Below are positions 32,215 through 42,698 of a DNA stretch of 64,000 bases, in pieces. The stretch is from NCBI GenBank assembly GCA_014607495.2, contig CP053167.1:9176001-9240000 (forward strand), written 5' to 3'. Origin of the DNA: Carposina sasakii. Taxonomy: Eukaryota > Arthropoda > Insecta > Lepidoptera > Carposinidae. The position numbers were made by a program, and so were the translations under genes. The first letter of the stretch is position 1, and each line of letters starts with the position of its first letter. Below the pieces are notes generated by a model. The model did not search any database, was not told where the DNA came from, and saw only the letters and a list, made by a program, of their open reading frames with translations.

Positions 32215-32310
32215 CGTACGCGCTAGTGTCCATGAATCGTTAGACTCTTTAATATGTTTTCATTAGTTCCATTAAAATCCGTAGGGCTCTCTTATTGAAA
32301 TGGGCTATAA
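32215..32310 (+). repeat. Diverged single unit of the 30269 repeat
   Basis: 'Cgcgctagtgtc', 'attagttccattaaaatccgtagggct' and 'ttattgaaatgg' align with the tandem units. Confidence 0.5.
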
Positions 32311-32409
32311 ACTTCGAGTCCTCGCCATAACGGTATTGTTTCGTGGAGCAGATGCAAAAAGGAATAGTTGTTCTAACAGAGCTTGAAAGGTTTGTATGGC
32401 GCTATTCAT

Positions 32410-32660
32410 CATCATCATCCAATCCAGTGGACTGCAATCAGCCTATTGCAGTCCACTGCTGGACGTAGGCCTCCTCCAGGGCACGCCACAAGACTGCCAT
32501 GGGGGGTATTTGCCCATAGTCACCACGCTGGGCAGGCGGCTTGGTGACCGCAGTTTGTATTTTGGACTATGTTGACAACACGGGAGGCGTCGGAACCCTT
32601 AATCGCCTCGTATGATACCCACGGGTAGACATAGGGTGTACTCTGCCGGCAACACGCGGC
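32410..32660 (-). mobile_element. SINE family F copy with 6-bp flanking duplication
   Basis: ATTCAT lies on each side (32404-32409 and 32661-32666). The tail end holds an extra inverted piece, so that 'cagtggactgcaat' and 'attgcagtccactg' face each other across 8 bases. Confidence 0.75.
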
Positions 32661-32865
32661 ATTCATTTATTACGTAAGACGATTTAGGGGGGGAGGGGGA
32701 CCATGTCTTATTTTGGGTCGGCTTATTCTTATTTTTTCTTATAACACCCCATATTATAACGGTTAAAAACTAGCGTAAATAGACTTGCGTAATAATCAGC
32801 TCCTCACTCGTGAGTGACTACCTCATTCAACCAATAAGCCTGTCTTATATTAAATATATAGAGTT

Positions 32866-32912
32866 ATAAAATTATTAATAAAGAAATGGAAAAAATTCCT
32901 CACCCGGGTGGG
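32866..32912 (-). repeat. Family C repeat, 3' fragment
   Basis: 'Ttataaaattattaataaagaaatggaaaa' followed by 'cctcacccgggtggga'. Confidence 0.65.
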
Positions 32913-33265
32913 AACATAGAGTTAGTTGAATATTTGTTTTTTTAGGCCTCAAATGAGGTGTAGTACCTTGTGAGTAACTCGCAAGGAGAATTGAAATCCT
33001 CTCTCATCCTCGTTTGAAATTACCAATCACTACCTAAGAACATTTAGAATATTTATTTATTGTGTCGATGATAGGCGGCAGGGTACAGGTAAATGTTAGC
33101 CAAGACAGTCGCAGCGGCTCGTTTATCGAGACCCCTCCTCGTTTGTATTCCTTCGTGGATCCGACGATGCGACAGGCAAGCGTGACGTCAGTCCATCCGG
33201 TTTCTTTAAGCATACGTCGAACATAACAGTATCTACCTACCTCAACCTTATACATAATAACATAC
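32913..33265. other. Unassigned stretch
   Basis: Nothing recognised. Confidence 0.4.
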
Positions 33266-33490
33266 AACATAGCACACGGCTGTGTTTCCGAAATGGGGTA
33301 GCCAGAACTGCAGGATCATGAAAGAGATCCAACAGCGACAGTTAACATTGCGGACAGATTTTAAGGATCAGAGACAAGTTGCTAGCTCATCGCCTGAGAG
33401 AATGCCCAAGTTCCTTAGTCGACTCTTACGACATGCACGGACGGAGTGCAGCTGATATATTCTAGTGGAGCCCCGCAATACCACATGAAC
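33266..33490 (+). repeat. SINE family B, near full-length copy
   Basis: It runs from 'cacacggctgtgtttccgaa' through 'ggtagccagaactgcaggatc', 'gttgctagctcatcgcctgag' and 'agtcgactcttacgacatgc' to 'tattctagtggagccccgc'. It serves as the reference copy for this family in the window. Confidence 0.8.
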
Positions 33491-33739
33491 TGAGACATAA
33501 ATCAACAATTACGGTAGTTATACGGTCCGGCGGCGGAAGAAAGCGGAAACAGAACCGCCACATAGCGTTGACATCATAGTGCACCCGCCGCGTAGACCCT
33601 AGCGACATCTGACACCGACCCAGAAAGGCGTAGGCCATGAATCTATCTCTGCAGTCAGTGCGATAGACCGAGACTTAGTTAACCATTGTCAAAAAGAATA
33701 TGTACACGCTTGTAAAAAAACAATGGTATTAGGTATGTA

Positions 33740-35035
33740 CGAGGGCTGTTTGATAAGTCGTTTTAAAAAGTAATTTTTTTTAATTTTTTTTAAACAATTT
33801 ACATTTATTTCTCAACATAGTCTCCTTTGAGGGCCAAACACTTGTTCCAGCGAGTTTCCAATTTTTTTATACCCTCCAAAAAATACGTTTTGTCGAGGTC
33901 TTCAAAATAGGCGTTTACACCAGCGATGCAGTCCTCATTTGTCAAAAATTTTTGCCCTCCAAGCCATCTTTTCAGATTTGGGAATAGGTAATAATCGCAC
34001 GGAGCTAGATCCGGCGAATACGGAGCATGCGGAACCAGTTCGAAGCCCAACTCGTGGATTTTGGCCATTGCAATAGTTGACGTGTGCACTGGGGCATTGT
34101 CTTGATGAAAGAGGACTTTCTTGGGGGACAATTTTGGTCGTTTTTCCAACAATTCGGCATTAAAACGGTCCAATAACTCTGCGTAATAACGGCCAGTGAT
34201 AGTCTTTCCTTTTTCCAAGTAATCAATCATAATGATTCCTTCGCCATCCCAGAAGACTGTCGCCATGACCTTTCCAGCCGACAAAACAGTCTTGGCCTTC
34301 TTTGGGGCACGTTCACCAGTCGCCATCCATTGTTTTGATTGCTGTTTTGATTCAGGTGTATAATGATGGACCCAAGTTTCGTCCACAGTGACAAATCGAC
34401 TCAAAAAATTCCGAGGATTACGCTTCATCATATCCAAACACAGTTTTGAAATTCGCTTTCTTTCGTGTTTTTGTTCGATTGTCAACAAACGTGGCACCCA
34501 TCGTGCAGACAGCTTTGTCATACCCAAATCTTCATGCAGGATTTTATGTACTCGCTCAGTGGAGATGCCTGTGTTCTCAGCTATTTCACGCACCTTCACT
34601 CGGCGGTCGTCGAGTACAATATTATGGACTTCTTCAACAACATCCTCAGTAGTGACTTCGATTGGGCGACCAGAGCGTGGAGCATCAGATGTGCTTGACC
34701 GACCACGTTTAAAATCATTTATCCAGTTATAAACAGTCTGCAACGTTGGTGCGTTAGTGCCATGAACAGAATCAAGTTCAGTTTTTATTGTGGCAGCACT
34801 GCAACCCTTCATAAAAAAATGTTTTATAACGGCACGAAATTCAGTTTTTTCCATAGTTGTTGAATATTTACGAGTGATCACAGTTAAACAATGGTTATAC
34901 TGACAAAAACTTGGTTTTTTTTGCTGAATTTTTGACAGTCTTCATTTGAAAGATTGTGCCTGCCAGTGTTAACGCCATTTACCAGAAAAAAGGTTTTACA
35001 AATAGTTTTTAAAAGGACTTATCAAACAGCCCTCG
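33740..35035 (-). mobile_element. Complete mariner element
   Basis: This 1296-bp element is bounded by TA dinucleotides (33738-33739 and 35036-35037). Both ends start CGAGGGCTGTTTGATAAGTC and match over about 30 bp with one mismatch at position 21. Size, TIR length and TA target are those of canonical mariners. It encodes one uninterrupted transposase on the minus strand. Confidence 0.95.
33805..34854 (-). CDS. Mariner transposase (DD34D), apparently intact
   Basis: The protein cuts and pastes its own element at TA sites. The frame is open from 34881; I chose the ATG at 34854, giving 349 residues starting MEKTEFRAVI, because mariner transposases usually start here and have about this length. 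Numbered from the upstream ATG at 34881, the N-terminal part holds two helix-turn-helix regions (about 14-60 and 75-120) separated by a GRPIEV AT-hook-like linker, then WVPRLLT (mariner WVPHEL equivalent), D167 in TVDETW, D261 in HQDNAPVH and D296 in YSPDLAPCDYYLF, with exactly 34 residues between the second and third Asp. LFHQDN and SPDLAPCD resemble the irritans-type subfamily. No stop, frameshift or missing catalytic residue is seen, so activity is possible but untested. Confidence 0.95.
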   Translation of the reverse strand: MEKTEFRAVIKHFFMKGCSAATIKTELDSVHGTNAPTLQTVYNWINDFKRGRSSTSDAPRSGRPIEVTTEDVVEEVHNIVLDDRRVKVREIAENTGISTERVHKILHEDLGMTKLSARWVPRLLTIEQKHERKRISKLCLDMMKRNPRNFLSRFVTVDETWVHHYTPESKQQSKQWMATGERAPKKAKTVLSAGKVMATVFWDGEGIIMIDYLEKGKTITGRYYAELLDRFNAELLEKRPKLSPKKVLFHQDNAPVHTSTIAMAKIHELGFELVPHAPYSPDLAPCDYYLFPNLKRWLGGQKFLTNEDCIAGVNAYFEDLDKTYFLEGIKKLETRWNKCLALKGDYVEK

Positions 35036-35097
35036 TATGACCCAAAGATGGCAGCCTACAGGCATTTTCCATCACAGGCTAGCCTTGCTAAAACATG

Positions 35098-35208
35098 CTA
35101 CTAATATTTTAAACGCGAAAGTTTGTGAGGATTTTTGATGTTTGTTGCTCTTTAAAAACTACTGAAACTTCACAATAATATAGCTATACATATCAGAATA
35201 GCACATAG
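35098..35208 (-). repeat. RTE-like element (family R), part left of the MITE
   Basis: 'Ctaatattttaaacgcgaaagtttgtgagg' to 'agcacatag' is the 3' half of family R. It continues at 35628-35712 ('attccggataatttcgacattttgttttt...cgcgggct') beyond the inserted MITE. Confidence 0.7.
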
Positions 35209-35216
35209 GCTACAAT

Positions 35217-35619
35217 CATGGAGAAGAAATAAAAGAGGAGTAGCGACTAAGTACATTTTCATACAAAAATAGTGTGCCGCGGAGCGGGGGTGAAGTGTGG
35301 GACGAGGGGAGCATTGAACACTGTAGCCCTGCCCATTTACATACTTGCTCAATCAATATGATTCAAGATTGTTTTACTAGTGTAATTACATACTCATCGC
35401 TAGATGGCAATATACTACGTTTTAGTTAAAAAAAAGTACCCTGATAAAAGCGCTTGTGTCTTTGTAATTTTAATACGGTTACATTTCGAAGCACACGCGT
35501 GTGGTTACAGCTACTGTAACACCGGCGCTGAAGCTCGGCCCCTATCATGACGTCATGGCCTCACGATCGCCACACGACTCACTTCATAGTCCCACCTGCT
35601 ATTTTATACATTCTTCATG
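35217..35619. mobile_element. hAT-like MITE (family 3), copy a, 8-bp target duplication
   Basis: The element starts CATGGAGAAGAAATAAAAGA and its right end reads CATGAAGAATGTATAAAATA inward. It is flanked by identical GCTACAAT octamers (35209-35216 and 35620-35627). It has no transposase. The 8-bp duplication fits hAT or P superfamily mobilisation. Confidence 0.88.
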
Positions 35620-35627
35620 GCTACAAT

Positions 35628-35712
35628 TCATTATACCGGAATTTTTTTTATTCCGGATAATTTCGACATTTTGTTTTTCTGCAGTCCAGTCGCAGTCGCG
35701 GGCTTTCACTAG
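35628..35712 (-). repeat. RTE-like element (family R), part right of the MITE
   Basis: This is the head portion of the interrupted copy, ending 'cgcgggctttcactagt'. Confidence 0.65.
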
Positions 35713-36062
35713 TAAGACATAATTTTACGGTCCATTATACCAATGTGTAGTTGGTGTGGTAAGTACTTACTGTAATACTAGTCACTTGACTAGTATGATT
35801 TTCTGACGCGATTTAGGTAGTGTCCGCGAAATCCCATCTTAGCCGCCTCCACTATTGAGACATAAGTGGCAACAGATTAATCAGATTCAGTGCAAAAAAG
35901 GCTTCCAGTCTTCAAACATTGCGATAGTTATGTCAACGTCCGGCTTTACCGTAAACATACCACGCTACAGCGCGTGCACACAAAGTTTGCATAATATCGT
36001 ACGAATGCAAACGCCCAAACAAAATAAGAAGTGTAGATACTAATTTCTCTTGTACAAATGTT
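35713..36062. other. Unassigned stretch
   Basis: Nothing recognised. Confidence 0.4.
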
Positions 36063-36063
36063 T

Positions 36064-36262
36064 CCCGTGCTGATGCGGGGCTTCACACGGGGCACAGCTG
36101 GAATGCATCAGCTACATCTCCTTCCGTCGACTAAGGAACTCGGGCATTCCCTCAGGCGATAAGCTAGCAACTTGTCACTGACCATTTACATCTCTGTGAG
36201 ATCTCCCTGCAGTTCTGGCTACCCCATTTCGGGAACAGAGTCGTGTCTTTATGCATGTGATG
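36064..36262 (-). repeat. SINE family B, near full-length copy
   Basis: The minus-strand copy begins at 'gctgatgcggggcttcac' (its 3' end) and ends at 'ccatttcgggaacagagtcgtg'. Confidence 0.75.
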
Positions 36263-36264
36263 TG

Positions 36265-36978
36265 TGGGGTAACTCTGATCCTCATATCATTAATATCTGA
36301 CTTAAACTTGAATCATACTCACTCGACTACTGAAAAGTAACTCTTGTGTTGAAGAAAAACAAAGTACCCGATTGACCTTAAGTTATCACTAAGAATAGGA
36401 GCGTTTGTGTAATTTATAATAAGTAGAAGATCAATTATGTAGGTATATATATCCAAAACAACTTTTTTACTTCATTGAAAACACGTACTTAAGCGTACTT
36501 ATGTATTTTTGTAAATAAATCCTTTTACTTTACTTAAAGAAAAAAATGAAGGCAGTAGTAGTCAGTAAAACCTGACCTGCTATACTTTATAACCACCTAC
36601 TACTTAGAGTAAAATGGACTAGTTCGTAAGGAATTTACATTTTGATTGGAAATTCCCCGAACGATTGGCACCACTGGGCGAGCTAAAATGATCTAGTTAG
36701 AAGGTAGGTAAGGGTTCTTTATAGGAAAATAACGTAATTAGTGGTATTGCAGACTACTCATTTTAAAATACACATACTATCATAGTTGTCAGCCGCCAGC
36801 TTTGTCCGGAAGTCATATTAGCTACATTTAATAAATAGATATACCTAATGTTAATCCGGATACGAACCTATGTTAAAACGCGTTCATGCATGCCTCGGTT
36901 ATCAGAAGCTGATAATCTACCAACAGTACTAGTTAGTTACTTATAACTACCTATAACTGCCTGAGCTGATGTTATGTA
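36265..36978. other. Unassigned AT-rich stretch
   Basis: Nothing recognised. Confidence 0.45.
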
Positions 36979-36979
36979 A

Positions 36980-37410
36980 GGGTTTACTAGAATACGTTAG
37001 CTGCATCTTTCCGGGTGGTGTAAGAAAGAGTCGACCAAGAAACTCGGGGCATTCGATGAGCTAGCAACTTGTCTTCTTTTAAACGTGGCTGTGGGATGTG
37101 TGTCCTATGTGATCCTGCAGTGATCTCGACGAGACGGCCGATTGGTGTAGTAGGTAGTGGCCCTGCCTGCAGCGCCATAGGTCCTGGGTTCGAATCCCGG
37201 TAGGTGCAAACATTGATATGATGAATATTGATGTTTGTTTCCGAGTCATGTATGTTTCTATACTTATCTATGTATTTATATACCGTTGCTTAGTACCCAC
37301 GACACAAGACCTTATGGATCTTAATGTGGGACTAAGTTAATGTGTTGTGAAGTGTGTGAATATTTATTTATTTATTTATAGTTCTAGCTACCTCATTTTG
37401 GGAACTAGCC
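36980..37410 (-). repeat. SINE family B copy interrupted by SINE D
   Basis: Family B sequence stops at 'gatcctgcag' (37120) and resumes at 'ttctagctacctcattttgg' (37381). In uninterrupted copies these two pieces are adjacent. Confidence 0.75.
37130..37379 (+). mobile_element. tRNA-derived SINE (family D), copy 2
   Basis: The A box TGGTGTAGTAGG (37143-37154) and B box GGTTCGAATCC (37187-37197) match RNA polymerase III promoter consensus. The tRNA-like head is followed by an unrelated body ('aacattgatatgatgaatat', 'cgacacaagacctta') and an (ATTT)n tail. Confidence 0.88.
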
Positions 37411-37701
37411 ATTGTATATCCAAGAAAGCTGCGTGGCGGTAGGCTCACCTTTTACCACACGGTCCACTCGGTTGAGAGATGCTTACTTAGGAGAGTTATT
37501 TCTTAATTATAGAGTGTGATGGGATTTTGAGTCAACAATTAATAATATAACGGTTAGTATATTCTTTCCGTGAAAAGCTCGAGTAGGTAGGTAAATTCAA
37601 TATAATTTTCAATTAATTATTCACAAGGTCGCGTTACACGTTCCCGCGTCCATGTATGTCGATTCTAGATTGTATATAAAAAAACAGTTAAGTACTGTAT
37701 A
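37411..37701. other. Unassigned spacer
   Basis: Nothing recognised. Confidence 0.4.
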
Positions 37702-37961
37702 CAGGGTGTAACAGAAAGGGTATGTTAAGCGAAAAGCTATGTAAATAGCCCACTATAGAAAACCTATTTCCAAAATTTGAGACTCGAAATCACATTTTTA
37801 TTTTTCAAGATTGTATGAAAATTCCTGAGATATTTAAAAATTCTCCATTCTATCGGGAAAAATAAACATGTGATTTCGGGTCTCAAATTTTGGAAATAGG
37901 TTCTCTATAGTGGGCTATTTACATAGCTTTTCGCTTAACATACCCTTTTTGTTACACACTG
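37702..37961. mobile_element. Foldback MITE family 1, copy c
   Basis: CAGGGTGTAACAGAAAGGGT and its near-complement form the ends, with TA flanks. The arms are nearly complementary throughout. Confidence 0.85.
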
Positions 37962-38254
37962 TATATTTATTTGAATAGCTTAAATTCATCAGCATATAAA
38001 ACGCGTACTACGAGTGTGTAGGTATATCTATATGGATATTTTTAGTCGTTGATTCTGTGAAAATCCGAAATTGAAAGTAAATCGTGAACATACAACCATG
38101 AAATAGCTCTCCGCTTACGTAGTTTATAAGCATTTATAGGGAAAACAATAGCTTAAATCCGAAAATACTCAAGTAGCTACCTACCTACTCAACTTACGTA
38201 CTTATAAACTTACTAATAAACATGTTAAAAAGAGACTCCACTCCTGCAGTCAAA

Positions 38255-38365
38255 CTGTTGAAACAGTTTTCACCCGTCCCCGATTTGCTAAACTTATCAG
38301 TAGGGTCACCTTTACGGCCCTGCAGTTCTAAACGACCCATTTCGGGAACGCCGTGTGTAGGTATA
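38255..38365 (-). repeat. SINE family B, 5' fragment
   Basis: 'Ccctgcagttctaaacgacccatttcgggaacgccgtgtg' is the family head in reverse. Confidence 0.6.
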
Positions 38366-38567
38366 TTATATGTCTTACGCAAACAAAAATGACCACAAAA
38401 TTCAGTAACTCATACATCTAGGTTCAAAGCAAAGCCAAACCGCTTTTATACTGATGATGCAGGCACGCCTACCGGTGCAAGTATAGACTTAAGGGGATGG
38501 GGGACCACCCCCTTTTCGCCCCACCCTGCAAGGACAAAATAAAACAGTACCATAACTTTTACGTCTG

Positions 38568-38655
38568 GCCCCGTTATGCTAAAGGTGTATGTGGGCTCTT
38601 CTTCATGATGCTGCAGTTCTGACTACCCCATTTTGGGGACGCAGTTATGTGTAGT
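38568..38655 (-). repeat. SINE family B, 5' fragment
   Basis: 'Gatgctgcagttctgactaccccattttggggacgcagt'. Confidence 0.6.
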
Positions 38656-38659
38656 ATGA

Positions 38660-38994
38660 TGTTATAATATTCTATGTATATAGAATAGAATAGATTTTTA
38701 TTTGAAAATTACACATACACGGACAGAAGTAACATAGAAAAGGACAATAGAAATAGGGTAGAAATACAGATTAAAAGAAGTAAGTAGACAGGTAGAAGTA
38801 ACATGAAACGAAGAACAGTAAGTAGAACTGTGTGCCCTATTTGGAGCCCGTCAGACCCGTGTACGTGTAACCGCCAAACGGGTCCCTTTTCAGCTGGATA
38901 TGTAACTTTTTAAATATAACACTATTGGGTTCCAGTATGAGTCGTAAAAGGGTACGACCAACACAGAATTTGGCACTAATAAGATCAATATAAG
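38660..38994. other. Unassigned, probably retroposon-derived
   Basis: 'Agaatagaatagatttttattt' near 38684 looks like the reversed tail of a retroposon. The source is not recognised. Confidence 0.35.
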
Positions 38995-38995
38995 A

Positions 38996-39104
38996 ATAAA
39001 GAAATGGAAAAAAATCCTCACCCGGGGGGGGGAATCGAACCCACGACCTCTGCATTCCGCCAGCGCTCTTACCACAGAGCCACCGGGTCAATTACTCGGA
39101 TGAC
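38996..39104 (-). repeat. Family C repeat with tRNA-like domain (39019-39089)
   Basis: On the minus strand 'gacccggtggctctgtggta...' precedes a T-arm-like 'gtgggttcgattccc'. A run of eight G's distorts the T stem, and it is not a working tRNA. Confidence 0.7.
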
Positions 39105-39109
39105 TGTAA

Positions 39110-39318
39110 TAATATATTATAAAATATTAATAAGAAAATAAAAAAATTCTTCACTTCATTAATGTAATTTAAAAGAGATGGTAAAATTCGTCGTCCGAGT
39201 TAATTGACCCTATAGCTCAGTTGGTTAGAGCAAAAGCACGGATTGCGAGTGGTCGTGAGTTCAAATCTCACTCGGGTGAAGAATTTTTTCATTTTCTTAT
39301 TAATATTTCATAATACAA
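39110..39318 (+). repeat. Family C repeat with inverted tails (tRNA-like domain 39206-39279)
   Basis: The tRNA-like domain has 'tagctcagttggttagagc' and a perfect T arm (gtgag-ttcaaat-ctcac). The 3' tail 39275-39313 is mirrored by a reverse copy at 39115-39154, so the whole unit is bounded by about 39-bp inverted repeats. Confidence 0.7.
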
Positions 39319-39319
39319 G

Positions 39320-39688
39320 TTAATTTCTGATAACAGTGATAACACATATCGAGTCACTAGAAAATTTATTGTAATGTGCATAAGGCCTTAGGCTACTTTA
39401 TCTCCATGGACGTGTTCCCATGCGAAATTTCAAAATTGTTTCCACTACACTATGGTCTCTCGTCACGTCATCGCATAATCCATTCATTGACGTAGTACGA
39501 TTACTACGAGGAATAAAATGCTTCTTAATATTGCACCCCTTTTATTTTCGCATTTTCCACGATATTTTCTCGTTCGTATCCACCTAGCCATAAAATCCGG
39601 GTACCCAGAGTGTTCATTAAACAAATATTAGGGTGTGGTTCGGAATAAAACGAAATATAACCGACACGGGTTTATGTAACGAGGCTCC
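39320..39688. other. Unassigned stretch
   Basis: Nothing recognised. Confidence 0.4.
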
Positions 39689-39689
39689 G

Positions 39690-39845
39690 GTTTGGTTAAA
39701 TTGCTTATTTACTACTAGAGGATTCCCACGACTTTATCCGCGACTGTCCCCGCTTCCCGTGGTAATTTTCGGAATTCCTATCTTATCGGATGCCCACGTC
39801 ATACACCCTGCAAGTTTCAGGTCTGATCAGCGATTTAGGCGGTGT
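39690..39845 (+). repeat. RTE-like fragment (family R)
   Basis: 'Ctactagaggattcccacgac', 'ccgcttcccgtggtaattttcgg' and 'ccctgcaagtttcaggtctga' are family R landmarks. Confidence 0.55.
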
Positions 39846-39847
39846 AT

Positions 39848-40110
39848 GTCATCATCACCATCAGCCTATTGCAGTCCACTGCTGGATGTAGGCCTCCCCC
39901 GAGGCACGCCACAAGACTGACATGGGGGGTATTTGCCCATAGTCACCACTCTGGACAGGCGGGTTGGAGACCGCAGTTTGTATTTTGGACTATGTTGTCA
40001 ATACGGAAGGCGCTGCTGCCCACCTTCCAGAAACCCTTAATCGCCTCGTACGGTACCCACGGGCAGACATGGAGTGGTACGAAATCTACTCTGCCGGCAC
40101 CACGCGGCCA
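39848..40110 (-). mobile_element. SINE family F, full-length copy
   Basis: On the minus strand it runs from 'ccgcgtggtgccggcagagtag' to 'cagtggactgcaataggctgatgg'. The 3' end is RTE-derived. Confidence 0.8.
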
Positions 40111-40114
40111 TTTT

Positions 40115-40635
40115 ATATGTATTACATAGATTTGCAATTGTGATTTGGGGAATTTTCGCAAACTATAAAAACACTAGATAAACCTACGAACAATAAATGT
40201 GTCCTTATAAGACCTATACCTATAATATAATAATGATACATATACACATAATTACAATTTTACCCCAAAGAGCCTAAGTATCGTCCTATCGGTGACTTTG
40301 ATTAGAAAAACTCCTGGAGAAACTCTCCTATTTCCATGTCAGTATTAATACAATTGGCATGGGTTATATCACGTATTACAGCTTCCTCGTCGCATTCTAT
40401 TCTAGATATACAAACATACTAGACCTGTCCTATGGCGACTCGTGAAGATCTCGAAAACCCAACATACCTGTAACAAAAAAAGTAACTCGTCAGTTTGTCC
40501 GGCATGTTCTCTCCTGAGAATAAAACCAAAAAAAAGCATAGACTACGAAGATACGTGTATTTTTTTGGCGAAATGCCAATATATAAAACTATAATAAAAT
40601 ATAATAAAAATAATAAAAGTGGTAAGAGCACTGAC
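40115..40635. other. Unassigned AT-rich stretch
   Basis: Nothing recognised. Confidence 0.45.
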
Positions 40636-40636
40636 A

Positions 40637-40695
40637 CGATTCCCACCCGGGTGAGGAATTTTTTCCATTTCTTTATTAATAATTTTATAATATAT
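40637..40695 (+). repeat. Family C repeat, 3' fragment
   Basis: 'Gattcccacccgggtgaggaattttttcc' and the 'ttaataattttataatata' tail. Confidence 0.65.
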
Positions 40696-40699
40696 AAAA

Positions 40700-42120
40700 C
40701 TGTATTAATAGGTTAGTAAAACTTTGTATTATTTTTTAACTTTATATTTATACTAAATTACAGATTAATCGAATGGTAACAAAAGTTTTTGGGCATTACA
40801 ATTTATTGCCAGTTACCACTATGGTAAAATATACAAATTATAATGGAGTAACGACTCCTGAGAAGTATGTAATACAGTAAGGGTAAAATAATAGCTTCTC
40901 ACATTTACTCCATTTTTTTCTTGTTAGCCTCAGAATATTTGTCTTTGTTATTCAACTAACTGAAAAACTGAAAAAATTAAACTATGAACCATACATAAAA
41001 TCACACCTTTCTTCCTTGAACATACATAAGTATAATGAACTGTTTAAAAACAATATCAAGGCCATTTTTTACATCTGTAAGCACCAACCCAATTTCATCT
41101 AAAACATTTGAGTCGTCTTCAAGAAAACCTCGTTCGTTTTAAATATAGCCCTGCCATGTATTAGGTATAATACATACAGTACAGAGCGGTGTCATCTTTA
41201 TAGAATTAGCGTCAAAACCCGTCATGATCGCGCAATGCACAAACAATTCAGACTTTAATTGCATAAAAACGATATTACTCTCAGCTCTACACTGTGCTGC
41301 AATTTCATAATACGCGCTGGCTTTTAAAGTTGCAACTTCGTTCATTTTAAACTACTACATTTATATAGGATTCTACAGCAAAGTGAAAAAATTCTTTCTT
41401 CGATAGTTTTAGAGTTCGTTCATATCGTTAAAGAGGCGTTATGCTTAAGCGTGTCTGTAGTATTTCCATTGTGATCCTGCAGTTCTGACTACCGCAATTT
41501 GGGAACACAGCTGTGTGTATGTGCCTATATATGGATATGTAAAAATACAACAAATATTGATAAATATGTATCATTTGTCTTTTCTATCATTTTTTTCCCC
41601 GTAAATTATCACGGAGAGTACCACGCCATTGTTTTTGCAGTCGATCGCAACCAGACAAAGGGTTGAGAACTGCGCCTCGAGAAGTCATATTTATAAAGAG
41701 ATATATTTTTAGCATTCAATAAAAAAAAGTTAGTTGCTAATATGTTCTTCGTGTGAGCGACGTAGTAGGCATCCGATAAGAGAGGATTTTACGAAATTCC
41801 CACGTGAACTGGGAAAAGGTAATCTTAATGTTTACACGCGGACGAAGTCATGGGTGGCTGTTAATTACAATAGAAATACTCATAATTAACTTAAAAAACA
41901 CAGCCTAAATCAATTCTCCAACATTACACTTTATAAATACCTGGGAATTCGGCAAAACGTTCGTCCGAAATAACTCAATGGAGGACGACCCAATTTCAAT
42001 TTAAATCGGCCGTAATTTCGATGGAAAAGCCGACGTTTTTATCGCAATTTTCCATCGTCTTGAACCGTACCAGCCCCGGTGGGTTCCATTATGATGGCCT
42101 TGGCGCTTCGACCATTTTGT
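40700..42120. other. Mostly unassigned; SINE B head at 41465-41525 and family R scrap near 41815-41870
   Basis: 'Gtgatcctgcagttctgactacc' (41471) is a reversed family B head and 'acgcggacgaagtcatgggtggctg' (41835) is family R. The rest is unique AT-rich DNA with no gene seen. Confidence 0.5.
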
Positions 42121-42124
42121 TTTT

Positions 42125-42171
42125 GGTGCACCAGTGCTTAGTACTCTGACTGTACTAAGCACTGGTGCACC
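42125..42171. other. Perfect 20-bp hairpin with 7-nt loop
   Basis: GGTGCACCAGTGCTTAGTAC at 42125-42144 is followed by a 7-base loop and its exact complement at 42152-42171. There is no T-run after it and no neighbouring gene, so I do not call it a terminator. It could be a miRNA-like or mobile-element hairpin. Confidence 0.85.
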
Positions 42172-42387
42172 TTACTAATAAAAAGCTTTAAACTTGGTAT
42201 AAGCTATTAACAGTATAATTTGACCGATATCCCATATATTTCGCTGTCAAAAATCAAGTATTATCGAGGTTGTAACTTTACGCGCGTCTTATTAGTAGAA
42301 GGAAACACTTGTAGAAACTGATTAGGCTAATCGAAAAATCTTCAATTGTTCACATTCTCAGAAACCTTTATATTTAGATATTAGCAG
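42172..42387. other. Unassigned spacer
   Basis: Nothing recognised. Confidence 0.4.
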
Positions 42388-42698
42388 CACGCGTATGATG
42401 AATTTGGTGAGAGCGAGATGTCTCACTTTTAAACGTCAAACTTACAGAGCTATTAATAACTAGATAAACTAAGTGTATGTACTTTACATGTAAAAATAGA
42501 CTTAAGAATTAGAATACACACCTCGATCTTAAGCCAGACTGAGTGAATTAGGGCTGATAGAAGTGGTTTGCAATCCCTTTTTACACACCAATTAGAAAAG
42601 TGTTTCTAATAAGTGCCTTGTCTAGTTATTATTTAGCTCTGTGGATTTGACGTTTAAAAGTGAGACATCTCGCTCTCACCAAATTCATCATACGCGTG
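42388..42698. mobile_element. MITE with ~80-bp TIRs (family 6)
   Basis: Both ends read CACGCGTATGATGAATTTGG inward. Identity is perfect for about 53 bp and continues imperfectly to about 80 bp. CAG lies on each side (42385-42387, 42699-42701), a possible 3-bp target duplication. It has no coding capacity. Confidence 0.85.

Noticed and set aside
34388..34732. 114-codon open frame on the plus strand
   Set aside because: Antisense shadow of the mariner transposase.
42125..42171. Rho-independent-type terminator
   Set aside because: No T-run follows, there is no adjacent gene, and this is eukaryotic DNA.
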